A DNA stretch of 64,000 nt from Vibrio azureus (GTDB taxonomy: Bacteria; Pseudomonadota; Gammaproteobacteria; Enterobacterales; Vibrionaceae): contig NZ_CP018617.1 of the NCBI RefSeq assembly GCF_002849855.1, positions 868,001 through 932,000 of the forward strand, read 5' to 3'. Position 1 is the stretch's first letter. Every line of letters begins with the position of its first letter. The notes beneath the pieces are model-generated. The model had not been told where the DNA came from. It saw only the letters and a list, made by a program, of their open reading frames with translations, and searched no databases. Made by a program: the position numbers and the translations under genes. Of this stretch, positions 42,446 through 52,331 are shown piece after piece.

Positions 42446-45075
42446 AGAGTTAATGTCATATCCGCAGTGCCGTCAGCAAATTGAATATCTAACTCAAACC
42501 CTAAGCTTTGAGCCAAACAAAGCATCCCTCGGTTGGTTGGCATCGTCATTCCTGAAATTTGTCGAGTCTCCTTCACTTGACAATAATTAATGATTTTCTG
42601 CATGAGTAGTTTGCCAAGACCTATTCCTTTTAAGTCAGACTGAACTAAGATTGCAAATTCAGCATTACTATTATCGGGATTAATTAATGCTCGAGATACC
42701 CCGATAATTGAAGGGCCATTTTCGTCAAATGCCACAGCCACAAAGGCCATTTCTCGGTCATAATCGATCTGAGTTAAATGAGCAAGTGCTTCATGATTTA
42801 ATTCACCAACATCAGAGAAAAAGCGGTTATAAAGATCTTCTTTGGAAACACGCTTTATGAAAGCGACGTAGTCAGGTTCATCTTCAGGCAAAATAGGACG
42901 TAATAAAATTGGCTGTCCATCTTTAAGCGTTACCGTTTCGACAAATTCGGCAGGAAAGGGTCTAATGGCAAGACGTTGTTGTGCATCGCCTTGATAAGGT
43001 TTTAAAGTAAGATCCGCATCAATAATCGTCATGTCACTATCTGCAACGAGAAGAGGATGAATATTGAGCGTCTCTATTTCAGGCAGCTCGACCGCCATTT
43101 GAGAAATCCTCACTAAAAATTTAGATAGCTCATTTATATTAATGGTCTTTTGATGTTTTTGACTACGTATTTTCCCCGTTTTCAATGCAATAACAATCAA
43201 GTAACGGGCTAATGCCATATTCAAGGGAGGTAGGGCAGCAACAGCATCTTGATTCAAATTCCACTCTGTTCCTCCTTGACCTAGTAAGATTACTGGCCCA
43301 AACACTTCATCAGAAACAATACTGATACGTAATTCTTCTGCATTCCCCAGTTTTGCCATACCTTGGATTAACAATCCTTGTAACCGAGCTGAGGGTTCAT
43401 GGTTTCTAATATCGGCAAGAATAGATTGAGCAGCAGTTTCGACTTCCTGTTGATTACGCAGGTTTAAAGCAACACCATGAACATCTGATTTATGTTTAAT
43501 ATCAGGAGACCGGAGCTTTACAGCAACAGGATAACCAATTTTATCGGCCATGAGCATGGACTCATTGACATCATGTGCAATATAGGTGGGTAATAACTGA
43601 AAGCCTAACTGCTCAAATAATGGGAATACTTGATGTGTATCTAATTGGGTCTCGTGTTTTGTATTCAGTTGGTCTTGTATCCATTTTCTAGCAGAATCAA
43701 CACGACTTGAGTGCAAAGGTTCAGCCGTGGTTGGAGTTTCCATGAGCTGTTTTTGGTTTCGTCGAAATTCAACCAGATGCATGTAAGCAGATACCGCGCT
43801 CTCAGGTGTGCGGTAGCTAGGAATGCCCGCTTGAGTGAAAGCTAGACGAGCTTCGCGGGACATATGCTCGCCAGCCCAGTTTGTCAAAAAGTTAAAGTGC
43901 CTATAACGAGGGTGACTTTTAATACATTCAATAACAGCATGAGCAGTATCTAATGAGTCAGAAACAGCAGATGGGCAATACATAATGAGAATAGCGTCAG
44001 TACAGTCATTATTCATTAACGCATTGAGGGATTGTATATAATGATGCTTTGTTGCGTCCCCTTTTAAATCGATAGGGTTCGTTCCTTGCCAATGGTTGGA
44101 GAGAACATTAGCTAATTCTGACTTAGTATCTTCATCTAATACCGCCAATTTTCCACCACGATTTAACAACTCATCAATTGCCATCACAGCGGGTCCGCCA
44201 CCATTAGTAATAACAGCAAATCGCTCTCCACGTAATGGTACTGAATGCGTCAATGTTTCAACCGCGGCAAAAAGCTCTGCGGTATTTTTTACCCGAAGCA
44301 TGCCTGTTCTGCGAATTGCAGAATCATAAATGATGTCTAGAGAATCTGTTGGTTTATTATTTAAAGAGCGAGCTTCGGAATATTTGCCGGCTTTAAGTAC
44401 CAAGATCCGGCAATTGCGCGATGCGGCTCGAGCTGCAGAAATAAAACGTCTTGCATCATGAATTGAGTCGACGTACAGCAAAATCGCATCTGTTTTTCCA
44501 TCCATAGCAAGATAATCAAGCAGTTCAGCAAAACCGATGTCCCGACCTTGACCAATTGAAATAAAGGCTGAAAATCCGATATTTTTCTCATACGCCCAAT
44601 CAAGAATCGTTGTACATACTGCTGCCGATTGTGACACAAAGGCGATTTTTCCGGGTTTTGCTGCAACGGGAGAGAAAGAACAATTAAAATTATGCCAAGG
44701 TAGAATCATCCCTAGGCTGTTGGGGCCCAGAACTCGAATATTCAAATGGGCTGTATCAAGTTGTTGCTGGTCATCCGAGATAACGATAGCAAACTCAGTA
44801 CCTCGCTGGTCTAGTTCTTCAAGTAGCGCTAGGTTTCGTGAAGCATGGGTACATAAGATAGCTACATCAGGGGTAAAAGGGAGAGAGTTGACGCTCGGAT
44901 AAACAATCACACCTGATACGGTTTGATACTTGGGGGTCACTGGCATAATTGCCCCTTTAAATCCACTTTGGAGTAAGTTGCGCATGACGATGTTGCCTGC
45001 GCTTAACTCTTTTTGAGATGCGCCAATCACCGCAACGGACTGAGGTTTAAATAACTTCTGTAACGTATTCATCAT
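42433..45075 (-). CDS. pat: Protein lysine acetyltransferase Pat (CoA-binding/ATP-grasp/GNAT)
   Basis: 880 residues with the Pat/YfiQ layout: CoA-binding Rossmann domain (VAVIGASQKELSAG) and succinyl-CoA-ligase-like domains to about 450, ATP-grasp-like region to about 690, and a C-terminal GNAT domain at 715-875 (PILPEDEPDYVAFIKRVSKEDLY, QSDLKGIGLGKLLMQKII). The enzyme acetylates and inactivates acetyl-CoA synthetase and other proteins; in this family the ADP-forming ligase part usually acts as regulator. The final codons come from a palindromic repeat. Confidence 0.92.
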   Translation of the reverse strand: MMNTLQKLFKPQSVAVIGASQKELSAGNIVMRNLLQSGFKGAIMPVTPKYQTVSGVIVYPSVNSLPFTPDVAILCTHASRNLALLEELDQRGTEFAIVISDDQQQLDTAHLNIRVLGPNSLGMILPWHNFNCSFSPVAAKPGKIAFVSQSAAVCTTILDWAYEKNIGFSAFISIGQGRDIGFAELLDYLAMDGKTDAILLYVDSIHDARRFISAARAASRNCRILVLKAGKYSEARSLNNKPTDSLDIIYDSAIRRTGMLRVKNTAELFAAVETLTHSVPLRGERFAVITNGGGPAVMAIDELLNRGGKLAVLDEDTKSELANVLSNHWQGTNPIDLKGDATKHHYIQSLNALMNNDCTDAILIMYCPSAVSDSLDTAHAVIECIKSHPRYRHFNFLTNWAGEHMSREARLAFTQAGIPSYRTPESAVSAYMHLVEFRRNQKQLMETPTTAEPLHSSRVDSARKWIQDQLNTKHETQLDTHQVFPLFEQLGFQLLPTYIAHDVNESMLMADKIGYPVAVKLRSPDIKHKSDVHGVALNLRNQQEVETAAQSILADIRNHEPSARLQGLLIQGMAKLGNAEELRISIVSDEVFGPVILLGQGGTEWNLNQDAVAALPPLNMALARYLIVIALKTGKIRSQKHQKTININELSKFLVRISQMAVELPEIETLNIHPLLVADSDMTIIDADLTLKPYQGDAQQRLAIRPFPAEFVETVTLKDGQPILLRPILPEDEPDYVAFIKRVSKEDLYNRFFSDVGELNHEALAHLTQIDYDREMAFVAVAFDENGPSIIGVSRALINPDNSNAEFAILVQSDLKGIGLGKLLMQKIINYCQVKETRQISGMTMPTNRGMLCLAQSLGFELDIQFADGTADMTLTLIPK

Positions 45076-45117
45076 GGCTCCTTGGCGTAAAATGCAAAAA
45101 CCGTATCAAAAATTCAA

Positions 45118-45187
45118 TTGACCCAACTGACATTGCTACTGTGGGAAAAATCACTGAATCGAAAAGCTTGAGAGCACTAGGGTATAC
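45118..45187. repeat. Decayed palindromic repeat upstream of pat
   Basis: ACCCAACTGACATTGCTAC...AGCTTGAGAGCACTAGGGTATA preserves both ends of the repeat family with several mismatches. Confidence 0.5.
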
Positions 45188-45360
45188 AATAACATTGGTT
45201 TAAAACGTGAATAAGCTAGATATTGCTGCAATTTTGAGCCATGCTTACCATGTTAATGTCATTGATCTAATCAAAATCACAAATTATTGTGTTTTGTACT
45301 TGATAATGTGCCCGGCTATCGGCATGATTTATAGTAAAATTTTAGAGCGTTTGTTATTCC

Positions 45361-45930
45361 ATGAAAAAAATCTCAATTTTAGCTTTGTCAGTGCTGTTAT
45401 CTGCATGTGCATCTGAAACCTACATTTCTGATGTAACGACCGAAAGCTACCGTGAAGACTACACAACACCAACATCATCACAATCTATCACAACGACTGA
45501 AACGACGGATGTTGAGCAAGGAAACTCTCAAGCCTTCACTCGAAAGCCTGCAAAACCGATAGAGAAGAATTACGCTCGACTGACGCCTAAAAATCAGGTT
45601 AAACCTGTTGAAATTACTCCTCCAAGTAGGCAGCAAGCAAGTATCCAACGTTTTGGTTATACCATTCAGGTAGTTGCAGTAGGGAGCCCTTCGAAGGTTA
45701 CTCAATTTGCCAATCAACTGCCTCAGAATGGCCAACCAATTTGGCAAAATTACAAAGTAGTCAATGGTACTAAATGGTACTCGGTCCTTTATGGTGACTA
45801 TGCAACAAAAGCTGAAGCCAAACGTGCGATTTCATCTTTACCGAGCTATTTCCGTCAGCTTAGCCCATTTGTTAAAAGTATTGACTCGATTAAAAACTCA
45901 GCTTATCCAGGTTTAAACAAATTAAACTGA
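45361..45930 (+). CDS. SPOR-domain lipoprotein
   Basis: 189 residues. MKKISILALSVLLSAC is a lipoprotein signal (Cys16, next residue Ala, so outer membrane). A Thr/Ser-rich linker runs to about 110; a SPOR domain follows at about 95-175 (FGYTIQVVAVGSPSKVTQFANQLP, YSVLYGDYATKAEAKRAISSLP). SPOR domains bind septal peptidoglycan lacking stem peptides, so a cell-division or envelope role is likely. Followed by a terminator and then ddl. Confidence 0.85.
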   Translation: MKKISILALSVLLSACASETYISDVTTESYREDYTTPTSSQSITTTETTDVEQGNSQAFTRKPAKPIEKNYARLTPKNQVKPVEITPPSRQQASIQRFGYTIQVVAVGSPSKVTQFANQLPQNGQPIWQNYKVVNGTKWYSVLYGDYATKAEAKRAISSLPSYFRQLSPFVKSIDSIKNSAYPGLNKLN

Positions 45931-45937
45931 TACCGAA

Positions 45938-45962
45938 TAGGGGGCCTCGGCTCCCTTTTTAC
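45938..45962 (+). terminator. Terminator of the SPOR lipoprotein gene
   Basis: AGGGGGCC-TCG-GCTCCCT-like stem with a T run, 8 bases after the stop. Confidence 0.75.
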
Positions 45963-46096
45963 TTTTACATTAAGAGCCTAGCTAGGTTATGTCTGCATAA
46001 CCCCTACCCAAACAGTATGTACCCCACTAAAATAACTGTACGTCCACATTCAATTGTTTATCATATCTAGTTTAGCGATCACGGAAAGATGAATTC

Positions 46097-47086
46097 ATGA
46101 TTAAAAATGTCCTCCTTTTATGCGGCGGTGGTTCGTCAGAGCACGAAGTATCAATCATGTCCGCCAATTTTGTCGAACAACAACTTAACTTAATCGAAGA
46201 TATTCAAGTTGTTCGTGTAGAAATCAAGAAAAATGAGTGGCTGACAAGCCAAGGCGAGTCAGTTTACCTGAATATCAACACAAAACAGTTGTGCTCAAAG
46301 ACCTCTGAGCTTCAGATTGATTTCATTGTACCTTGTATTCACGGCTTCCCGGGTGAGACTGGTGATATTCAATCCATGTTTGAAATGGCAGGCATCCCTT
46401 ACTTAGGATGTGGACCGGAAGCCAGTAGTAACAGCTTCAATAAGATCACCTCAAAGCTCTGGTATGATGCGATTGGAATCCCCAATACGCCATATTTATT
46501 TCTGACGCGCAATGATCAGCAGTCTCATCAGCAAGCTTTAGCCGCTTTCGATAAGTGGGGTAAGGTATTTGTCAAAGCTGCAAGACAAGGCTCATCGGTT
46601 GGCTGTTACAGTGTAACTGAAAAGCAGGATGTCACTCGTGCTGTTAATGATGCATTTGATTATTCAGAACAAGTTTTAATAGAGAAAGCGGTTAAACCCC
46701 GTGAGCTAGAAGTCGCTGCTTATGAGATAAATGGTAAGCTCTACATTACTAAACCTGGTGAGATCATCGCCCCAGACGATAGTTTCTATTCATATGATGA
46801 GAAATACAGCTCTAGCAGCCATTCTTTAACAGAAGTTGAGGCTAAAAACCTGACTGATGAGCAAACGGAAACGATTCGAATCATGTCAGAAAGAGTCTTC
46901 AAGCAAATGCATCTTCGCCATCTGTCAAGAATCGACTTTTTCTTAACCGAAGATGGCGAGATATATTTAAATGAAGTAAATACATTCCCTGGCATGACAC
47001 CAATATCGATGTTCCCAAAAATGTTACAGAACAATGGTCACTTGTTTCATGAATTTTTAGCCAGTTGCATCGAGATTGAGAGCTAG
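46097..47086 (+). CDS. ddl: D-alanine--D-alanine ligase
   Basis: 329 residues. GGGSSEHEVSIMSA at residue 10 is the Ddl signature; ATP-grasp motifs GSSVGCYSV and FLTEDGEIYLNEVNTFPGMTP are intact. Makes D-Ala-D-Ala for peptidoglycan. It lies outside the dcw cluster, so it is the stand-alone Ddl (DdlA-like); whether another ddlB exists cannot be told here. Confidence 0.93.
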   Translation: MIKNVLLLCGGGSSEHEVSIMSANFVEQQLNLIEDIQVVRVEIKKNEWLTSQGESVYLNINTKQLCSKTSELQIDFIVPCIHGFPGETGDIQSMFEMAGIPYLGCGPEASSNSFNKITSKLWYDAIGIPNTPYLFLTRNDQQSHQQALAAFDKWGKVFVKAARQGSSVGCYSVTEKQDVTRAVNDAFDYSEQVLIEKAVKPRELEVAAYEINGKLYITKPGEIIAPDDSFYSYDEKYSSSSHSLTEVEAKNLTDEQTETIRIMSERVFKQMHLRHLSRIDFFLTEDGEIYLNEVNTFPGMTPISMFPKMLQNNGHLFHEFLASCIEIES

Positions 47087-47204
47087 GAAACATCATCACC
47101 GAGCATTTTGTAGTGAAATATACGAATGTTGAGAAGAGATTATTTGAATAATACTCAATAACCATTATCATAGAAATAACGCACTAAGTGGATGACTCGG
47201 TGAT

Positions 47205-47588
47205 ATGGCGATTTCAAATTACAGAGGATTTAACCTCAAAGCAGGCGGTCCAGATGGCAGAGTCTGGAAAGTTAAAATTAAAAACCATGTTTTACAAGGC
47301 AGTTTATCTGCAGTAAAAAAAAGCATTGATTGGTGGTGTGACACTGCATCGATTGTTGATCCCAAAGAATTTGATAACCTTGATCAACGTTCGAAAAATA
47401 CCGCAAATGCTCAGTCAGAGGCTTTTAATGGTTATACGCTAAGAAATGATACTGGAGAGCCTAATGCTTGGTATTGTATGTTCAATGGCAAGCTAATTAA
47501 AGGTGCGAAACCTGCGATCCAACGTCATATCCAAGCTTATTTGGTCGCTAAGGAAAAAGCGTTACAATCACAACAACAAAAGAAATAA
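47205..47588 (+). CDS. DUF3319-like conserved protein
   Basis: 127 residues: MAISNYRGFNLKAGGPDGRVW, then LQGSLSAVKKSIDWWCD and a C-terminal AKPAIQRHIQAYLVAKEKA helix. I assign it to the DUF3319 family, common in vibrios; function unknown. Four bases separate it from yciH, so they are probably co-transcribed. Confidence 0.6.
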   Translation: MAISNYRGFNLKAGGPDGRVWKVKIKNHVLQGSLSAVKKSIDWWCDTASIVDPKEFDNLDQRSKNTANAQSEAFNGYTLRNDTGEPNAWYCMFNGKLIKGAKPAIQRHIQAYLVAKEKALQSQQQKK

Positions 47589-47592
47589 TGTT

Positions 47593-47904
47593 ATGACACT
47601 TGTATATTCCACGGAAACTGGCCGCATTAAACCAGAAGAACCTAAAATAGAACGCCCTCAAGGTGATGGTATCGTCAGGATACAGCGTCAGACAAAAGGT
47701 CGAAAGGGGAAGGGGGTCTGTATCATCTCTGGTTTAGACCTTGATGATACCCCGCTTAAATTATTAGCTGCCGAGTTGAAAAAAATCTGTGGCTGTGGTG
47801 GCTCTGTCAAGGATGGGACGATAGAAATTCAAGGTGATGCTCGTGATAAAATCAAAGCTCACCTTGAGAAAAAAGGCATGGTGGTCAAACTTGCCGGTGG
47901 ATAA
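47593..47904 (+). CDS. yciH: SUI1-domain translation initiation factor-like YciH
   Basis: 103 residues from the ATG at 47593; an upstream in-frame extension overlaps the previous gene. SUI1 signature: RIQRQTKGRKGKGVCIISG, AAELKKICGCGGSVKDGTIEIQGD, IKAHLEKKGMVVKLAGG. Bacterial YciH can affect initiation fidelity in vitro; role here unknown. Confidence 0.92.
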   Translation: MTLVYSTETGRIKPEEPKIERPQGDGIVRIQRQTKGRKGKGVCIISGLDLDDTPLKLLAAELKKICGCGGSVKDGTIEIQGDARDKIKAHLEKKGMVVKLAGG

Positions 47905-47966
47905 TCACATAGATTGATTGCAAAAGCCTACACTAACTTCTTTAGCCTAAAAGTTTATAGGAATCT

Positions 47967-47996
47967 AAAAGAGCGCTGATTGAAAGCGCTCTTTTT
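47967..47996 (+). terminator. Terminator after yciH
   Basis: GAGCGCT (47971-47977) pairs with AGCGCTC (47985-47991), T5 follows. The A run before it allows use by the opposing metallophosphoesterase gene. Confidence 0.85.
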
Positions 47997-48024
47997 ATTA
48001 TTTAAATTTTCGTTAAACTAGGAT

Positions 48025-50079
48025 CTACCAAGCAATACAAGGCCTTTCTTCCACGAAATTATGTTCTTTTAGTAAACTCCAATAGTTAGTATTACTAAAA
48101 TCATATTGATAAGAGTTATCTGACTTAGCTTTGTAATATTGAATCAAAGCTCTTGGCTGTTGTGACCATCCGTCTGTGATTTGAAAAACTTTGCTGTCAT
48201 CAAAAACATCATATCCAGGGTAGGCTTGAGGCTTACCACCATACATTCTAAGGAAGCGGCCTGTTGCTCTATTTCTCAATAATAACTGATTACCTTGTAC
48301 AGGCATTACCCACCATTGTTGATAAGCATTGCCTGCATTTGGGTATTTTGTATAAACCTTACCATTAGAGTCACTGTCTAACACTCGGCCAGTTTTCATT
48401 TGTTTAATGTTGTACCAAGAGTTGTTTTCTGGCCAATAGTCCCCGTAGGCTTTTTCAAAAGACCATAATTGATATGGATTTCCTGCATTTTGTGAATGCC
48501 CGTATACATTACCTTTTGAATCTCCATCAAGTACCCAATCTTTATTGTTTGACAGAGAAAGATTAATATAATGACCAGAAGGGGGTAAAAAATCACCTCT
48601 ATAAATAGCACCAGCTGCACCGACTTGACCTTTAGTTAGACACATTGATTTTTGGTCTTTCTTTTGTTCAGTATACGTTTCTAAAGTGGTAATATTCTGA
48701 GCACCTTCTGGTGCGCTATATTCTTTAATTTCTATTTCGCCTGTTGCAGCCTTATAGTTGACGATATGAAATTCACCCTTAAATGCGGCACTCGTAACAT
48801 ATACTGGTGTATTACCATATACCGAATGATTGTAGTGCTTATGTTGGTAAAAAGCGTGGTTGTGTCCTACAAATATCGCTATAGGATTATAAGTATCGAG
48901 TAAACTTCTAAATAGTTTCTTTTCGCTCTCTGTTGCCTCATTCCAATAATCATAGGCGTGGAAATTGATAATGATATCTTTAACACCTCTAATTTTTGCT
49001 AGCCTTAAGTCTTCTGCAAGCCAAGTTAAAGAAGATTTATAATCATAAGTACGCCCACCATGCCAAGTGCCATATGTGTATTTATAATAAGGTTTAAATT
49101 GAAGTTGAGTAAAGTGAACCCCTTTGTAATCCCAAGAGTAAGAAAGGCTGCCGACCTTATGTCCATCAGAAATACCCCCCCAGTCTTTACTGAAGTGTTC
49201 TAAAATAGGAGAGCGAGCATAATTATATTTAATTTTATCTTCCATTCTATTCATGCTGTACATCGCACAGCTATTCTCTGATGTACCATCTAGAGCTGCT
49301 TCAATACAATCATTTCGATTATTGGCAATATCATGATTACCAAGACCAACAAGAAGGGGACCTTTCACATTAGAATATACTTCTTCAAATGAATTCCACT
49401 GGCTTTTACGTCCATATTCAGTGAGATCACCGTTCATGATAGTAAAATCAACAGGAGTTTGATCGTACATTGCATTTAGAGCAGAAACCGTATTTCTGTT
49501 TATTTTATACCATGCGTCTTTATTTTTTCCGTCACCAGAAACTCTCCATGGCTGTGGATCGGCTGTCAAAGCAAATCGAATATCTTCATTCGTATCAACT
49601 TTATAGACAGCTTTCATCTCTTTATTCACGTCAAGATCCACACGACCACATGAAATATCTGAGCCTTTTTTAAGGAATACACCTTCTTTATACGGTGGGT
49701 TTGCACCGCAATTACCATTTTCATTCAGGTCCCATGAGTTATAAGAGCCTTTTGGAACAACACTGGTCGCAGTTTTGAATGAAGCGACAATATTTCCCTG
49801 TAGATCGGCTAATTGCCACTCATGATCAAAACGACCATTACTATTAACATTATATGTCAATGGAGAATGGCAAAATACTCCTGTACTTCCTTTCGGAATA
49901 GTGGATGATTCGCTGGTTGATGCATGTGTATTTGCAAAGCTTTGAGTTGTTCCAAATTGAAAATCTCGAGCCGTGTTGGTCACATCAATGCAAAGTGATT
50001 GCGCTGCGGTTCCAGCGTATGAGGCTGCACTCGCCATCATACTTGTGGAAGCTAATATATATATAAGTTGCTTATTCAA
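48025..50079 (-). CDS. Secreted metallophosphoesterase with ricin-type lectin domain
   Basis: 684 residues. Signal peptide MNKQLIYILASTSMMASAAS. An N-terminal cysteine-bearing beta domain (about 25-165) is unassigned. The calcineurin-like phosphoesterase (about 170-450) shows ADPQPW in place of D-x-H, GDLTEYG, GLGNHD, NFHAYD and VGHNHAF. A C-terminal beta-trefoil (about 490-620) has repeated Q-x-W units (NAGNPYQLWSFE, NAGNAYQQWWV, RVLDSDSNGK). Enzyme plus carbohydrate-binding module points to a secreted enzyme or toxin; substrate unknown. No close operon partner. Confidence 0.75.
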   Translation of the reverse strand: MNKQLIYILASTSMMASAASYAGTAAQSLCIDVTNTARDFQFGTTQSFANTHASTSESSTIPKGSTGVFCHSPLTYNVNSNGRFDHEWQLADLQGNIVASFKTATSVVPKGSYNSWDLNENGNCGANPPYKEGVFLKKGSDISCGRVDLDVNKEMKAVYKVDTNEDIRFALTADPQPWRVSGDGKNKDAWYKINRNTVSALNAMYDQTPVDFTIMNGDLTEYGRKSQWNSFEEVYSNVKGPLLVGLGNHDIANNRNDCIEAALDGTSENSCAMYSMNRMEDKIKYNYARSPILEHFSKDWGGISDGHKVGSLSYSWDYKGVHFTQLQFKPYYKYTYGTWHGGRTYDYKSSLTWLAEDLRLAKIRGVKDIIINFHAYDYWNEATESEKKLFRSLLDTYNPIAIFVGHNHAFYQHKHYNHSVYGNTPVYVTSAAFKGEFHIVNYKAATGEIEIKEYSAPEGAQNITTLETYTEQKKDQKSMCLTKGQVGAAGAIYRGDFLPPSGHYINLSLSNNKDWVLDGDSKGNVYGHSQNAGNPYQLWSFEKAYGDYWPENNSWYNIKQMKTGRVLDSDSNGKVYTKYPNAGNAYQQWWVMPVQGNQLLLRNRATGRFLRMYGGKPQAYPGYDVFDDSKVFQITDGWSQQPRALIQYYKAKSDNSYQYDFSNTNYWSLLKEHNFVEERPCIAW

Positions 50080-50517
50080 GGTATCACCAATGAATGGTTA
50101 GTGGTTGATATAGATTTTGAATTCTAGTTTTATAAAAAACACTAACCAAGTGATTTATCATTACCCTTTATTTTTCATAAATTTTCAAATTTGATATTTT
50201 TTTGACATTTATTTAATTAGAGGAATAAGCCCATAAGTAACAGATTTTTCAATGTATTAATTGATATCTAACGTCAGTTTAGATAATTTTTTTAGATAAA
50301 ATTTAATAAAAATGTGATTCAATTAATCAGGAGCTAACCAATCGTGATTGGTTAGCTCCTGATTATATACTTTATGTTAAATGGACATTATGTTTAATTG
50401 AATTTCTACTTTATTGTATAAGTTATAAAAGGGGGTAGTGCCCATTCAAAATGAGGCAAGGAAAGAATCTTTCCCATGAACTCAATTTAACATAATACAT
50501 ATAATACGCACCGGGCT
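50080..50517. other. AT-rich region upstream of the metallophosphoesterase
   Basis: 438 bases with no supported gene. It contains the metallophosphoesterase promoter region and a 42-bp perfect palindrome. The stretch CCCATTCAAAATGA at about 50441 resembles an IS end fragment. Confidence 0.5.
50324..50365. repeat. 42-bp perfect palindrome
   Basis: A 20-bp arm (TAATCAGGAGCTAACCAATC) and its exact complement are separated by only GT. No T run follows, so it is not a standard terminator; it could extrude as a cruciform or bind a dimeric protein. Confidence 0.85.
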
Positions 50518-52030
50518 TGTTATAACAAAGCGAAAATGTCTTAATATTACCAAGTGAAAATGTCCTACATTTCCTTGGAGGTTTGAGGATGCTAATCACT
50601 ATGAATGATCGTGAATTACAAAGACTGACGATAATCCAAGATGTCTTACACCATAACCTAAGCCGACGTGATGCCTTAAAGTTATTGGGTTTAAGTTATA
50701 GGCAACTCCAGCGGCTCATTACTCGCTTCATTCAACAAGGCGCAGCTTCTCTTGCGCATGGTAATCGAGGCAAACCTTCCTCAAATCGTGTCAAAGAAAG
50801 CGTCAAGCTGCAGGCATTAGAACTCATTCATCAGCACTATTCTGATTTTGGACCAACGCTAGCCCACGAAAAAATTCAGGAAATCCATGGCGTCTCGGTA
50901 TCTCTTGAGACTCTACGACAATGGATGATTGCTGACGGTTTATGGGTTCCTCATAACAAGCGCAAACCTCGAGTATATCAACCTCGTTATCGACGCGATT
51001 GTCTAGGTGAACTCATTCAGATTGATGGCTCACACCATGATTGGTTCGAAGGACGCAGCGATAAGTGTTGCCTACTGGTCTTTATAGATGACGCCACGGG
51101 TCAATTAATGAATTTAAGGTTCAGTGAGACTGAATCCGCATTCGATTATATGTTGGCAACCCGAGAATATCTCAATGAGCACGGCAAACCGGTCGCATTT
51201 TACAGCGATAAGCATTCCATATTTAGAGTTAACCAAGAAAAGCACAAACTGGTAGGACAAACGCAATATGCGCGTATCTTGAATGAACTCGGTATTGAGC
51301 TTATCTGCGCCAATAGCTCCCAAGCTAAAGGACGCGTTGAACGAGCGAACAAAACGTTACAGGATCGCTTAGTGAAAGAGATGCGATTGCAAGGCATTAA
51401 CACTATTGAAGATGCGAATGCGTGGCTCCCTGATTTCATTCATGATTTCAATCGTCGTTTTGCAAAACCTGCTAAATACCCAAAAGATTCACATCGAAAA
51501 GTAAGAGAATCGGACCAGGATCTCCACGATATCTTTAGCTGGCAAGAAGTTCGCAAGTTGTCTAAAGCACTGACTATCCAATACGACAAAGTCATTTATC
51601 TTATTGAACCTTCGGATGAAAATAGCCGATTAGTCCATGAAAGTGTGAAAGTACTCGATTATCCAAATGGAGAGATTGCGATTGTTTATGGTCATCGAAA
51701 ACTTAGTTTCAAAACCTTCGACAAGCTCGAGGAAGTTCACCAAGCTCAAGTTGTCGACAACAAACGTCTGGGTCAGTACTGAAGTTTGCTCAGCAAAAAC
51801 AAGAAGAATTCGAGCAACAACAAAAACGGGCTCGGAGCAAAAATGCGCCAAAACGTCGAGCTCAACAACGAGCATTGCAAGAACAGTTGCGAACGATTAA
51901 TCCAGTACTGGCCAACCCCGAGCAATTCAAAACTTCAGGCAGAAAAACATAGCTTCCCTACTCTTTTTCTTCTGAGTTTTAGGACATTTTAACTTGGTAA
52001 GAAATGAGTCATTTTAAAATGGGATAAACA
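50518..52030 (+). mobile_element. IS1202/ISNCY-type insertion sequence
   Basis: 1513 bases. Left end 50518-50567 and right end 51980-52030 are imperfect inverted repeats of about 50 bases (inner part ACCAAGTGAAAATGTCCTA versus ACCAAGTTAAAATGTCCTA). It carries one transposase. No direct target duplication is obvious. Confidence 0.75.
50583..51952 (+). pseudogene. IS1202/ISNCY-type transposase, frameshifted near the 3' end
   Basis: An intact part of 399 residues (50583-51782; likely true start MNDRELQRL) holds helix-turn-helix segments (LSRRDALKLLGLSYRQLQRL), and a DDE domain with QIDGSHHDWF, YSDKHSIF and KGRVERANK. After NKRLGQ the frame meets TAC TGA. One base earlier, the other frame continues as VLKFAQQKQEEFEQQQKRAR and a basic tail to TAG at 51952, so one G seems lost near 51776. 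The tail is typical of the family. Whether the shortened protein works is unknown. Confidence 0.7.
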
Positions 52031-52065
52031 GAATCGTGGATTCAACTGTAGGCCCCAGATAGTAA

Positions 52066-52245
52066 TGTCCGGTTTGACCCATTTAAAAATGTCCCCCTAA
52101 GATTAACGACATTGTTTGCTTTTGAGGCTTTAACCGATGTTGATTACGATGAGTGAAAAAGACATTTATCGATTTAAGGTTCTGTCTGACATCCGTGAAA
52201 AGCGATTACGTCAAGTTGATGCTGCAGTTATTCTAAATGTGTCTG
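52066..52245 (+). pseudogene. Truncated second IS1202-type element (left end and transposase start)
   Basis: A left terminal repeat (TGTCCGGTTTGACCCATTTA...) at 52066 and a transposase start at 52137 (MLITMSEKDIYRFKVLSDIR, then LRQVDAAVILNVS) resemble the first element's protein start. Similarity stops near 52240, where another sequence begins. Two related elements thus lie side by side. Confidence 0.65.
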
Positions 52246-52331
52246 GTCTGACCTTCAAAAGGATAATTATTGACATGATTAATTATATGGGTAATATCTC
52301 TACCATATTTTTGTTTGACATTTAATTTTTT

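Noticed and set aside
45207..45416. 69-codon GTG ORF upstream of the SPOR lipoprotein
   Set aside because: It overlaps the lipoprotein signal region in another frame, has no ribosome site, and looks like promoter DNA.
51786..51992. 68-codon ORF after the transposase
   Set aside because: The frame that continues the transposase family's tail is a different one; this ORF is its shadow.
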